Assembly: GCF_002865645.1 (NCBI RefSeq)
Contig: NW_020194560.1
Location: 1,116,001 to 1,180,000 of the forward strand
Reading direction: 5' to 3'
Origin: Hyaloscypha bicolor E
Lineage: Eukaryota > Ascomycota > Leotiomycetes > Helotiales > Hyaloscyphaceae
Length of the DNA stretch: 64,000 nt
In this document: positions 1 to 9,804 of the stretch, piece by piece
Layout: each line of letters starts with the position of its first letter
Position numbering within the stretch: position 1 is the stretch's first letter
Made by a program: the position numbers and the translations under genes
Notes under the pieces: model-generated
The model's database searches: none
Told to the model about the DNA's origin: nothing
Seen by the model: only the letters and a program-made list of their open reading frames with translations

Positions 1-1671
1 CTTGAAAAGAGGCTAACACCTGCAGAACTCGAGAAGTGCACAGGCAGTCTTGAATACTCACAAGCATTATTCCTTATTCTGCTAGGTACCATCCTTGCGG
101 TGGGCTACATGGAGCCAATTCAGGATACGCCTAACTTGGCTAATGCTTCAGTGAGTGCTTATCTTCCATTTTACAACACCTTCTCGCTTATAATCCAACA
201 GCATATCGACCCGACCTTGTCTATACCCCTCTATCAATCAGTTCAAGAGCATCTCTGTGCAACTCTAGCCCATTACATGATTTACCTTGGCCACAAAACG
301 ACTATCACATTCGATCCACCAACACAAGAGCACTTGATCACCAAAGCACATGAGCGATGGCAGGCCCAGGGCCATTTCCAATGGATGACTCCGGTGCCGT
401 TTCGAGGAAGGTCCGGAGACTCAGATTCAAAATGTACCAGAACTTCCAATAGTAGCGAAGAAAGGTCTACTCGTCTTGGAGATTCCGAAGTTTGGAACGA
501 CGCGTTGGAGGAATTCGGTCAGCAGGAAAGAGCTGGTTTATTTATCCACGATTATGTCCGGGGCTGTTCTTCCTCCCCGCCATTTCCCACTGATGTTGAA
601 GGCATCATAGAAGACCACCATCTACCTCCGCCTGTCTGGACTCAAGATACTTTCGCAGAGAGTGCTAGTACTGGAGTGGTTTATCACCCCGCGATTGCAG
701 TTCTACCAGATCATAATGTGGGGCATATTCCTAAAACTTATGTCTATGATATCCCTAAAAACACTGGAGGTCCCGGATCGGAATCAACACAATTCTCAAG
801 CCCGGAGATTATATCAAACTTGACAGAGGACATCATGATTGATAGCTCAGTAGGGCTTTCATCTACATCAATTAGACAATCTGCCGTCGAGAAATCGGGA
901 AACTTGGTCGAAAGACTGGACATGCAGTCAGGTGAGATGCAATGCTGGACTACGGCGACACTCGACTCCTTCGCAGCTTGGAAAGGAGCCTTTAGTTTAG
1001 ACCGGAAGAAGGTGATGAGAAAGAGGCCTCCGTTTTCACCCGAGAAACACGAAAGCGCACATGCGCTTCGCAAAAGAAATTGGTGTAAGCTTTGCTTGAT
1101 GCGTAGGATCGTGTGTAGTCTGAATCCGAATCCAGGGTGTGACAGATGCCTCGAAACAAACAATAAGCCATTCCCAAATCTCAACGCGAACAACGATCTT
1201 TTTCGCTCGCACATCGGTATTGCGATGATTGAATTAGAGCAGCGAAGTAATCTCGTCTACTGCCATCCTGGGACGGCGTTTCACACAAACGAACTATGCT
1301 CTGACTCCGGCGAAAGACTTACGGCCAGGAACACAACCTTCGGTCCCGGATCGACATGGAAGGGCTCGTCTCAAACCTTGCGGCAGTATCTAGCCAAAGA
1401 GCCTTTCACAACGGAGGAGGTCCAGGCACCCTCGAGAAATCTCCTACTACACGAGCAGCATTCCCATACTGATGGATTTTCTGAGGATCTGACTATGCTC
1501 ATTGGTGAAGAAGGCGCCAATCGCTTGATGCAAGAATCGAATCTACTAGATGTCACCATTTGCGGCGATGTTCACGACCAGAACTACAACATGATGAGAC
1601 ACTTCGAAGTTGGTAGTAATGGAGTGCATATGGCTAATACAAAATCTATACCACGGAGGCTTCTTGTTTGA
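1..1671 (+). CDS. Zn-cluster-like fungal protein, 5' end outside window
   Basis: The frame is open from base 1, so the gene begins outside the window; the first in-window Met is at 100, and the stop is TGA at 1669-1671. At least 557 residues are present with no evident intron. The N-terminal visible part has a hydrophobic stretch (about bases 61-105, residues LFLILLGTILAVGY). A basic, cysteine-bearing segment at about 1066-1150 reads C-x2-C-x6-C-x7-C-x2-C, the first five cysteines of a fungal Zn(2)Cys(6) cluster in correct spacing, but no sixth Cys follows within ten residues. Many fungal proteins carry such a cluster in the middle of the protein rather than at the N-terminus, so a DNA-binding or regulatory role is possible but not shown. 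The rest is Ser/Thr-rich and probably disordered. I do not recognise the exact family. Confidence 0.7.
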   Translation, partial: LEKRLTPAELEKCTGSLEYSQALFLILLGTILAVGYMEPIQDTPNLANASVSAYLPFYNTFSLIIQQHIDPTLSIPLYQSVQEHLCATLAHYMIYLGHKTTITFDPPTQEHLITKAHERWQAQGHFQWMTPVPFRGRSGDSDSKCTRTSNSSEERSTRLGDSEVWNDALEEFGQQERAGLFIHDYVRGCSSSPPFPTDVEGIIEDHHLPPPVWTQDTFAESASTGVVYHPAIAVLPDHNVGHIPKTYVYDIPKNTGGPGSESTQFSSPEIISNLTEDIMIDSSVGLSSTSIRQSAVEKSGNLVERLDMQSGEMQCWTTATLDSFAAWKGAFSLDRKKVMRKRPPFSPEKHESAHALRKRNWCKLCLMRRIVCSLNPNPGCDRCLETNNKPFPNLNANNDLFRSHIGIAMIELEQRSNLVYCHPGTAFHTNELCSDSGERLTARNTTFGPGSTWKGSSQTLRQYLAKEPFTTEEVQAPSRNLLLHEQHSHTDGFSEDLTMLIGEEGANRLMQESNLLDVTICGDVHDQNYNMMRHFEVGSNGVHMANTKSIPRRLLV

Positions 1672-1800
1672 AGTAGAGGATTATTGCCAGTGTGTCAAAA
1701 AATAATCAAGGCTAATTAATTAGAATTAATTAGAATTGATTATAATTAAGTATGATTTGATTAGCTTGATTTTTATTATAATTAATTATAATTAACTATA

Positions 1801-1816
1801 ATTATCACGTGATAAT
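1801..1816. repeat. 16-bp perfect palindrome centred on CACGTG
   Basis: ATTATCACGTGATAAT reads the same on both strands. The core CACGTG is the E-box recognised by bHLH factors in fungi, but in this island it is more likely part of an element end, since TCACGTGAT recurs near 2356. Confidence 0.6.
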
Positions 1817-1965
1817 ACAAAAGTATACTTTCTTAGGCATTTTTAAAGATTATTAAATAACTAGTAGCTATATTAATAAAATATAAATAAAATCTATAGA
1901 GCATATATAAGAGTATAAAATTAGTCTAAATCTAAAATAATAAACTAGTTTTTGTTACGTGGTAC

Positions 1966-1995
1966 AAGTCACGTAGTATTATTGCACGTGACTTA
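1966..1995. repeat. Short inverted repeat with CACGT core
   Basis: AAGTCACGT at 1966-1974 is the reverse complement of ACGTGACTT at 1986-1994, with an 11-base spacer. It marks the left edge of the less AT-rich core and may be an element terminus. Confidence 0.45.
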
Positions 1996-2958
1996 GAATG
2001 CGGCCAGTACTTCCTTAGCCTGGCAAATAGCTCAATTCAAGCTCTTTACTACTACTATAACATTACTTTATCTTGATAGTTTTCTTCTTTAGAAATCTCT
2101 TTCTCTTTCCCCTTCTTATTTTCTTATTTTCTCATTTCTTTTTCTTTAATTACTATAAGGGTTTATTTATAGCTCTTTTATTAGTGGCAAGGAATTACTG
2201 GATATTAAGGAGGTTCTAGCGCCTTTGGCTTCGCTTACTAATTAGTACTAGGCCTGGTTTAGTAAAGAGTGCCTTTAGTAATACCGAATATGGCTAGCCC
2301 AGACCTTATTTTAGCCTTATCTCGGCTTCCGAAGCTCCAGAGTTATATGCGGAATCACGTGATAAATCTAATTAATTATCTTTGATTATCTTTGATTATA
2401 ATTAAGTATAATTTGATTAGCTTGATTTTGACTTGATTTGATTTGAGTAGGGGGGTCTAATTAAATCAAACCTAATTATTTAATACACTGAAATTTATTG
2501 CAATACTATTGCAATACAATCTCTCATTTAGGTATAGCGTGATTGCTTTATTTAATCAGGCTTTATATACTTATATTCTAGAGTTTTTATACTTTACTTA
2601 AGCTCTCTTCTAGCTAGTTTTAATTAGCTTTTTATTTTATTAAATTTATATATAGTAGTTATAAGCTTAGCTTTATATTAATATACTTTTAATTAATATA
2701 TTATAAAGAATATTTATGAGCTTATTTAATTAATATCTTTCAAAATTATACTTTACTTTATATTTTTATTATTAATTAATTAAAATTATAATTAAGAATT
2801 TATATTTATTATTTATATTATTAGTAAAACTTTAATTTTTCTTTTAAATAATAAGAAATACTTTATATAAGTTTATTACTTCTATTAATGCTTCTTAAAA
2901 TTGACTCATGGCTTAGAGATTATAATATACTAGGCACAAGACAAACATATAAAAATAG

Positions 2959-3255
2959 ACAGCGATTGAGTCTAGCTATAAAGACTTTGCGTCCTTTAAG
3001 ACCAAGTTTAATGCTCCGCTCGCCGGTATCCAAGGCAGCGGCTGGGCCTGGCTGGTCAAGGACAACGAGACGGGACAGGTCTTGATCCGCACATATGCCA
3101 ATTAAGACCTCGTTGTAGGCAAGTTCACGCCGTTGCTGGGTATTGATACTTGGGAGCATGCGTCCTATCTGCAGTATCAGAATCGTAAGGCGGAATACCT
3201 TAGCGCGGTTTGGGATGTGGTTAACTGGAAGGCTGTTGAGGGAAGATTGAAGTAG
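2959..3255 (+). pseudogene. Mn/Fe superoxide dismutase, C-terminal remnant
   Basis: In the frame starting at 2983 the translation gives unmistakable Mn-SOD C-terminal sequence: GIQGSGWAWLVKDNETG, then [20 protein letters not shown] and a terminal [14 protein letters not shown], stop TAG at 3253-3255. The D and H of DTWEH are two of the four metal ligands; GSGWAWL is the family's substrate-channel segment. One in-frame TAA stands at the position of the Q in YANQD (3103-3105); CAA to TAA is a C-to-T change in a CpA context, the favoured RIP step. Only about 98 codons of roughly 200 remain; a TAG at 2956-2958 and AT-rich DNA replace the N-terminal half with its two His ligands. The gene therefore cannot make a working enzyme. 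Low RIP load beyond the one stop suggests the AT-rich neighbour arrived and RIP leaked in. Confidence 0.9.
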
Positions 3256-3540
3256 AGGTGATGGACGAGGATGTGTACATTATATTAGGGATGGAGACGA
3301 ACGATGGATGATGAATTGAGCGTAAAAGCGAAATTGAGCCTTTCAGTACAGCCATACATTGGTCTTTTTCAGTCATATTCTACCCTTTCAGTTCTCTTCA
3401 AGAGCTTCGGTGGTAGTTCCACCCTTTTCCTGCTTTATTTTCGATGTCCGTGCTCAGTAACGGGATTTCCTTTTCTGAATTTCTAGGCACAAATCCCCGT
3501 ATGCCAATCCGGACTTATATCCAGCCAAGCATCTTTCACT
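3256..3540. other. Intergenic, between convergent SOD remnant and GPI-type gene
   Basis: About 285 bp of normal-GC sequence with no coding feature I can support. It would hold the 3' ends of the flanking genes. Confidence 0.6.
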
Positions 3541-4262
3541 TTACAAGAATAATCCTAGAAGTCCTAGAATCATAGCAGTACCGCCGCCTACACGCATAGC
3601 CTCAACTCCGCTTTTGGATGTATGCGTTGTTGCTACTTGACTGGTGGTACTGCTCGGCGGAGTACTGGCAGCGGTTGGGAGGTTCAGACTCACACTGCTT
3701 GGAGGAGCTGTCGTGTTTGCTAGTGTGAAGCTACATCCCTAGACTACGCATTAGCGTACAACTAGAAGGAGAGTTAGGAAGTGATGTGAAGCAGGGAGAG
3801 CCAAAGCGAGGTCGAGCCTCTTACCACAGGATAAAAAGTACTACCATTTACTGCAGTAACATTCACGCAATCAAATGTGCATTGCGCATCGCCCGCCGTG
3901 GGACTATCTTGCCAGCAGAGCGCCCCTTGTTTGACACCATATGGAGGAGCCTCTGCAAGGCCAGTGTTTGGTCAATTGCGTAGACCTTTCAGTTGAGCAA
4001 GGTAAAATTATACTTATCATTGCACTTTCCTGGTGTACCACAACCATCGGTACATCGGAAAATGATGCTGCCCTCCAGACTGGCTGATTCGCAATATGAA
4101 GCACTGGGACTGCCGCAGGTTAGGGCGCCGTAGACTCCACTTGAGCAGGCTTGGGAGAAAACACTGCTGTCTGATGTCACCAAATGAGACGCAAATGAAG
4201 GAAGAGCCTCATGATGCTCACCCCCGGAGGAAAAAACTAGTCAGAGCCAACTCGAACTTCAT
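3541..4262 (-). CDS. Small secreted cysteine-rich protein with GPI-type C-terminus; splice phase problem
   Basis: Read from the minus strand as four exons: 4262-4222, 4166-4014, 3952-3825 and 3738-3541. Exon 1 gives a signal peptide (MKFELALTSFFLRG, continuing SVFSQA). The mature part is Cys-rich (ALTCGSPSASYC, FRCTDGCGTPGKCND, ALCWQDSP, AQCTFDCVNVTA), then a Ser/Thr/Pro-rich stretch and a hydrophobic tail ending MILGLLGLFL, as in GPI-anchored surface proteins. Introns 1 (55 nt) and 3 (86 nt, GTAAGA...CTAAT...TAG) keep frame. Intron 2 does not: the good donor GTATAA (4013) is phase 2 while the only good acceptor, ending 3953, needs phase 1. A weak donor at GTACAC would restore frame but delete part of the Cys motif. 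So either an unusual splice or a recently broken gene. About 173 residues. Divergent from the next gene; likely cell-wall or host-facing, by family habit only. Confidence 0.7.
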
Positions 4263-4597
4263 CTTGAATTGTTTCGATGTAGCTTTGTGTGAACGCCAGA
4301 GGAAATGGATGAGAAGCCAGAGCGATCTGAAGTATATGATATCATAGCTCTCAGCCTTGTCACACCCTTTGTGCGATGTGGCGGCTGAGACAAAAGGAAA
4401 ATGGATCTAGACAACCCCTTTCTGGAAAAAACAAGCGATATGGTTCCCGATTCGTGTTTTGGTGTTACACGAAAGACCACAAGAATCTCTCCAGGACTCC
4501 GCCCGGCAAGTCCCATAAGTTTATTAGTAGTAAAAAGCATGGGACCCAGTGGCATCAATTTAATGCTTTTCGAGTTCTTTGGTCTCCGACAACGAAT
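4263..4597. promoter_or_regulatory. Shared upstream region of two divergent genes
   Basis: 335 bp between the start codons of the GPI-type gene (minus) and the membrane protein gene (plus). No clear TATA box or recognised operator; open frames through it are incidental. Confidence 0.4.
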
Positions 4598-7064
4598 ATG
4601 GAGGCCAAAGCAGTCGACGCAAGTTCTTGCCTACTTGACCGAACTCATCCAGATAACGAGGCTGTGGAGCTTCAAGAATGGAGAGCCTCGATCCCATCTC
4701 AGGGGAGTGCGAGCAATACGGAAAGAGGTCATGGAGAGAGCAGTCATCTCCCAAGTGTTGGGGCCCAGTGGACGGGCAGTCAAGGCCAAGTCAGGAACAG
4801 CGAGGTTCCTTCACCAGTTCCTTCACCAGTCCCAGAACGTATCCAAGAGAACAGCAGCGAAGAAATTCACAACAGCGTCATCCAAATCCCATCTTTGGCC
4901 CGGAAATTTGGCAAGATGGCAATAGTCATTCTAGCATGCGGGCTGATGTTGATCTTCGGGGCTGTTGGATTTTTATGCTTTTTGTGGTTTGCCAACTCCG
5001 GGAATTCATTCTGGCACTCGATTATCGTCCGAGACTGGCTTGTCAAAGCCGTCACAATCTCCTCCGAGGTGATAAAACAGGCCGTGACATTCCAGCTCGG
5101 TGTCGCCGGTGCTATTTTGACAGCTTTAGCGTTGGAGAATTTCCAAGTCCCATTGCCACAGCTGGCTTCGATTTCAATCATGAGGGCTGGGACTGGAAGT
5201 GGTCAACTATTGTTTCTCTCGCGGAAAAGATTTCATCGGCATTTCTTTAACAGCAAGAAGATTGGGATGACCGGCATGGTGTTTGTGGCTACCACCATCC
5301 TGGGCCTGATTCAAGCCATCTCGGTCGTACTAGTTAGTGATATTGGACTATCGTCGATCCCTGGGAAGTCCAATTCAACAGAGCTGAACATCGGCTTCAC
5401 ATACTACAGCAACGAACAGGCGAATGCCCCTCAAACTGAGATCTTAACACGTGGGACTACCTGGTCGAGAAAGCCTCCATTCTACCCGACGTTCGCAGAA
5501 TACAGCGAGCCACCTTTTGTTTCTCACGGGGTGGACGACACAGGGCTGACCTTGAGAGCCTTTCTTCCATTCCCCGCAGCTCAGGACAGACAGACTATCC
5601 GAACATACAGCGGCAAAACCACAGTACTGGATGCGCGTGTGACCTGCCAGGTACCAATACTCTCCAATGAAACCATAAAGGTGCTCAACACTGAAACTCT
5701 ATTGCTGGAGGGCTCATTTCAAGCCAACGCAATCACACCTAGGCTTCAGAACTCAATCATTGGTTCCAGTCCTTCTCCATCAGGGAGTATGTTTCGCTCC
5801 ACCTACAATGAATCGGTCCCCTTTCAGTGTTATGCACCTACCAGTGGACTTAGTGGGTTCAACCTGGTTAATTCGAGCCAAGTCAACCGATGGAGACTAG
5901 CAATTTGCCAACTAGGCGCGGGTTTCCAGGCTGGGGGCTTGAGAGTTCGTGGCGGACGTCTTACCTGCAGTTGGAAACTTTTCTGCAGGTTTCGAGGAGT
6001 CGGAAGCCTATGGAGCGGCATACCTGATCTTGAACGTGACTCTTGGCTCAAGTTATACCTGGGATGCAGTTGCGGGAGGGACTCCTGTTGCTCCTCCAGA
6101 ATATAGCCAAAATGGAGAATGGCTGGATTTGGTATATTCCAAAGGAGACTTGGTACTCGGAGTAACTGTATGCTATTCAGCATTTCGTACTGCAGATATT
6201 CCCGTCTTGGTTTCTAGCAACTTCAACCGGACCGAACCAGCGGCTTCCTTCGATTTGGTCAACTCGATGTACACATTCAGCGAGATCCGAAATCAACTTG
6301 GCCAAGGACCCGATCCCGCATCTCTAGAAGACAGGGGAGTTCTACAATTGGAGAAGAAACCATCTTGGATAGCAGATGCCTCCGATCTGCCTCCTGTCGA
6401 GCCTTTCGTTCGTGATTTCGCGAACATGCAAGGCCAAGCTGGAGGTACATCTGGAATGGCCGGGAATTATACCGCCATCCTGTGGCAAGCCAGCCCGCCG
6501 AGTCAGCCGACTGCTCAACAGCCTCAATTCATCGCCCCGGATCCAATGCACGTCTGGCTGGTACAGGAGATGGTAAGCACAGGCGCCTCTGTAGCTTTTG
6601 CTTTGCAGTCCATCATTACTGTGCTATCAAGCATGGCATACTATGACCAAATCGCTCAATTCAACAACAACCAGACAGCCGAGGTGGATTACTTCGTCAT
6701 TGCAAATACTCCCCAACGCTACTGGGGGCTTTTGGCTGTGTGCACTGTCTTGCTGCTCCATATAATTTTGCTACTCATCGTCGTGACCGTTTTTGCGCGC
6801 GAGAGCCGGTTCTCCATGCTGGGCAATACCTGGCAAGGGCTGTCTCAAGCCGTTACTGAGGAGACGAGAGATCACCTTTCCATAGCCTCGATGATGACGG
6901 ATAGCGAAGTGGAAGAGAAAATGAAGCAAGATGGGGTGAAGAGGACGGTAGTAGGCCTCGAGAAAATTGATGGATCGCGAGTTGTTGGTGTGGTCAGGAG
7001 GGTAGGGAATAATCACGCAGCCCAAACAAAGATTCGCCTTCCTTCTGGGCGACATGGGGAATGA
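4598..7064 (+). pseudogene. Large multi-pass membrane protein, split by a frameshift
   Basis: Start chosen at 4598 (MEAKAVDASS), because upstream sequence in this frame is low-complexity and non-conserved in appearance. Order: about 105 residues of disordered, Ser/Pro-rich cytosolic tail; membrane segments at about residues 107-131, 160-178 and 226-248; a long extracytosolic region with several N-x-S/T sites and paired cysteines; a last membrane segment (WGLLAVCTVLLLHIILLLIVV, about 6723-6785) and a short acidic/basic tail. This topology is common in uncharacterised ascomycete membrane proteins. The frame changes at about 5940-5948: the upstream frame is plausible through QLGAGFQAGGL and the downstream frame resumes at EFVADVLPAVGNF. 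One extra base (or two missing) explains it; no intron of usual size fits. It may be a recent pseudogene or a sequencing error. About 821 residues if repaired. Confidence 0.65.
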
Positions 7065-7566
7065 ATGGGGTGAGGACAAGGCAAAAAGAAAAGAAGGGCT
7101 ATTACAAGCATAGGAACAGTGTGAGGGCAAGTAGCTATATAGTAGAGGTTTTAAGCTTGTGGTATGGGGATTATAAATTTGCAGGAAGGAGCGAAGTCTT
7201 CTCCTCTATGTCTCGCGCTAACTATCTTTCTAGGCAAGCAAGAAACAGACTATGTCCAGCGAATTTGGTCACGTACCTGCATTGCTTTCATATCCCTAGA
7301 CACGCACACTTATATAGAGGCCCAGACCTGGCTAGCGGACAAAACGCGGAAGCGAAAAGTGATTTTCTGATTTTTTGACTGCTTTTATGGAGAGCTTACT
7401 AAAGTCGAAATCTGTATCTTGTGCAGTGTATCTGTCCCACTTTAATAATCAAAAAGCTTCAATAAGTGTTAAGCAGCTGGCCAAATATCCCAGAACCCAC
7501 GTGGTACAGATATGATTGAAATATCTATCCCAATAACAGTGCCCTGACTCCATAATTAATTGTCTA
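7065..7566. other. Intergenic between convergent genes
   Basis: 502 bp between stop codons of the membrane protein gene (plus) and the 416-aa gene (minus). Short frames occur but none is supported. It should hold both 3' UTRs and polyadenylation signals. Confidence 0.55.
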
Positions 7567-8895
7567 CTAGGAAGCACTTGCTGGTGTTGCCGCAGCTTGC
7601 CTAGCTAATTGCAGGCCTTGATACGTGTACAAAGTTTGCAGAGACGTTAAAACAGTAGTTGCTATACCAAAAATAAGCGTCAATATCAATATAGCGACGG
7701 CAAACCAAAAGGTATACCATTGCAATGGATTCCGTCGATCGGACCAGAGTTGGCGCCACCCTGGTCCAGGGGTTTGGAATTCATGGTGGATCCGAGCAAG
7801 ACGGTCCCTCCAATGCCAAAACTCATTCAGATGGACATGACAGGGATTTTCAAAAGGATGATCATAGAGTTGTGTATTCTGGGAATTGCAAAGAAATCTT
7901 TCGGTTCTGAGATCCCAGGTCGGGAATAGAATACCGAGGGAGAGTAATGTCTCCCGAACCAGAGAAGTTGGGAGGATAGTGCGGCCATAAAAACGTGAGC
8001 TTCGAAGTTAATTTCGGGTCGGTGATTCATATGTACCCATCAATATGGTCTTGAAGGCATCCAGCCAATGAATACACCATCAATGCCCGGCGCTCGATAT
8101 CAAATGTCAAGTGATCTTCGAGGTGGCTGATCCACTCGATCCGAATACCGCACATTCGATAGAGATTGACGGCTGTGAAGTTGCTTTCTAGCATGTTTCC
8201 CGAGTTAGTCTGTCCCTGCAGCCTCGGTCCTGGGAAGTGTATGTTCATGAAATCAGAGAATGTCGATGTATCATCCCATTGCATGGTCTTGCCGGCTGGG
8301 TTGAAGTCCGTGTCTTGAATTCGGATTGTCAACCAAAGACGTAACACCAGATTGATCGAATTGTCGATCTTGAATGAAGGTTGTTGAGCAAAGCAATCGA
8401 GCTGCGCGAGTGAGGCTCGTAACTCCGGACGGCCAAAATTGAGACTCTCCTCTGCAAGAAGCCATATCTTGCTGACCACATCGAGTATATCTTCATGAGT
8501 CTGTAAAGCAATTGCCATAGACTCGCTACGAATGGTTCCTAGAAACAACGCTCGGCAAGTGGTGTTGTAATGGAGGAAATACGACATATATTCCACAGTT
8601 CTGATGTCGGCTGGCCTTTTCTTCCAAAAGCTGTTAATGATCTTCCTTTGCAAGTGCTCCGAGGGCTCAGTTCTCAAATTTGTTCCGGCCGCCATTTCGA
8701 ATGCACGCACAACTTGACAGATGATGAACAATGAGTTCGAAGTCACAGCGACGATCCAGTCGTGATCCAGGATGGCAACTCGACAAGAATCTACGCGCAT
8801 GACGAGACGACCAAGAACCAGTAATACTTACCAGTTAATCCGAGCCCTACTGGTGGCTGATTCTGTGGACCACTGCTCTGTCGGGCGTCAAGCAT
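7567..8895 (-). CDS. Uncharacterised 416-aa fungal protein with C-terminal membrane anchor
   Basis: Three exons give one frame: 8895-8832, 8790-8037 and 7999-7567 (1251 nt, 416 residues). Introns are 41 nt (GTAAGT...TAG) and only 37 nt (GTACAT...ATTAAC...AAG), short even for fungi. The start at 8895 is chosen since the protein then begins MLDARQSSG and soon reaches GLGLTDSCRVAILDHDWIVAV, as in relatives I recall. The middle carries TSNSLFIICQVV and a long helical region with WHWRDRL-type motif near the end (FWHWRDRLARIHHEF). A single membrane segment follows (WYTFWFAVAILILTLIFGI and on), with a short Ala-rich tail. This is a widespread ascomycete family without known function, often found near HET-domain genes. 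Its neighbour here is indeed a HET gene. An inverted-repeat element sits about 110 bp upstream and may affect its promoter. Confidence 0.8.
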
Positions 8896-9004
8896 CTTCG
8901 ATTTGACTCGCAGTAAGGCAGACTGCAAGGCGGGCTGTTCTTCCAGGAAGGTACACTGCTCGCTGCCAGGCGGTCAGTTCTTGCAGGGAATATGTCTCAA
9001 ATTT

Positions 9005-9513
9005 GGGGAAAATGTAAAACGACCCCCCCAACCCCCCGGGGGTCGATTGGGGGCCGGACTAACCTAAAGTAGAGAGGAACACCACAAAATCTAGTTTTCC
9101 TTTAAGTTTAATTTACTATATAAAGAATTATTATAATTTAATTATTTTTTGATATTATAGAAAGCCAGATCATAAGCTAATAGAATATAAAGTTTTTATT
9201 ATATAATAATTAGTAGATTTAAGAAAATTTAAAGAAGGTAAGGAAAGTCGGAATTTTTAAGGTACTATGAGAGCCTGAAAATTTAGCGATCAAGCGCCTG
9301 GAACTAATTACCTCGTATGCAATTATCGCCTCGCCTGTTCCACGCCCCAAATTAGAGCTCTTATATATAAACTTCCTTATACCTATATTAGGAAATCTGA
9401 TTCGAGAGAAAGACTTAAGTAAGTACAAGCAACTAATTAGGCATTATTAAAACTCTAAAATCCACTGATTCATATAATCGACACCCGGGGGGGTGTCGTT
9501 TTACATTTTCCCC
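9005..9513. mobile_element. 509-bp MITE-like element with palindromic terminal inverted repeats
   Basis: GGGGAAAATGTAAAACGAC at 9005-9023 is matched exactly in inverse at 9495-9513. The repeats continue imperfectly inward: each has a C-run then GTCGATT, so each end folds on itself (CGACCCCC...GGGGGTCG on the left; CGACACCC-GGG-GGGTGTCG on the right). The interior is AT-rich with no transposase. No clean target-site duplication is visible (ATTT outside left, TCTC outside right). Likely a non-autonomous DNA transposon. It lies between the divergent 416-aa gene (minus) and HET gene (plus). Confidence 0.8.
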
Positions 9514-9804
9514 TCTCGTCAGGGCAATGGCAACCGTTCCCACCACAGGGCCTGCCCGAGATCCGCCAAGATCCTCAGATACCCATTCTGCTCACCACCC
9601 TACCCTCTCTAGACAGACACAGATGCTCTCGGTCTCTTACAACCCCAGCACACGACGTTAGAATCCGGGTCTCAATTGGTTGATGATCATGGTGTCAGAT
9701 TGGGGGCGGAATGCTTGCCACCCAGCTGTGGGCCCCATCCCCTTCTCGCCATGAACATTTTCAGAATCGCAGCACTTCTCCTCTCTGTCTCTACATCCCC
9801 GGAA
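9514..9804. promoter_or_regulatory. Upstream region of the HET gene
   Basis: About 290 bp of normal-GC DNA upstream of the HET start. C-rich/CT-rich tracts (about 9560-9620) resemble fungal core promoters. An in-frame ATG at 9751 could extend the protein by 18 residues (MNIFRIAALLLS...), which would add a hydrophobic leader; I prefer 9805. Confidence 0.4.

Larger units (their letters stand above)
1736..2430. repeat. Pair of 39-bp direct repeats about 656 bp apart
   Basis: Bases 1736-1774 and 2392-2430 match except for the last position and one internal G/A difference (the kind a C-to-T mutation on the other strand gives). Both contain TTGATTATAATTAAGTA followed by ATTTGATTAGCTTGATTTT. Near each lies a CACGTG hexamer (1806-1811 and about 2357-2362). 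The arrangement could mark the two ends of a small element of about 0.7 kb, or be two copies of a terminal sequence. Confidence 0.6.
1680..2958. other. AT-rich island, probably mutated transposon remnants
   Basis: About 1.28 kb of mostly A+T DNA, rich in TA steps and poor in CA/TG, abruptly bordered by normal-GC DNA on both sides. A less AT-rich core (about 2000-2345) contains a long pyrimidine tract (about 2075-2155). Direct repeats, an E-box palindrome and a CACGTG hairpin lie inside (listed separately). No reading frame of note. It ends precisely where the coding remainder of a superoxide dismutase gene begins, so it probably replaced or disrupted the 5' part of that gene. Confidence 0.7.

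Noticed and set aside
3304..3486. 60-codon plus-strand frame between SOD remnant and GPI-type gene
   Set aside because: Low complexity and no support.
4401..4925. 174-codon plus-strand frame overlapping the membrane protein gene
   Set aside because: Overlaps the disordered N-terminal part of the membrane protein gene in another frame and has no motif.
9219..9428. 69-codon minus-strand frame inside the 509-bp element
   Set aside because: No transposase motif and AT-rich; chance frame.
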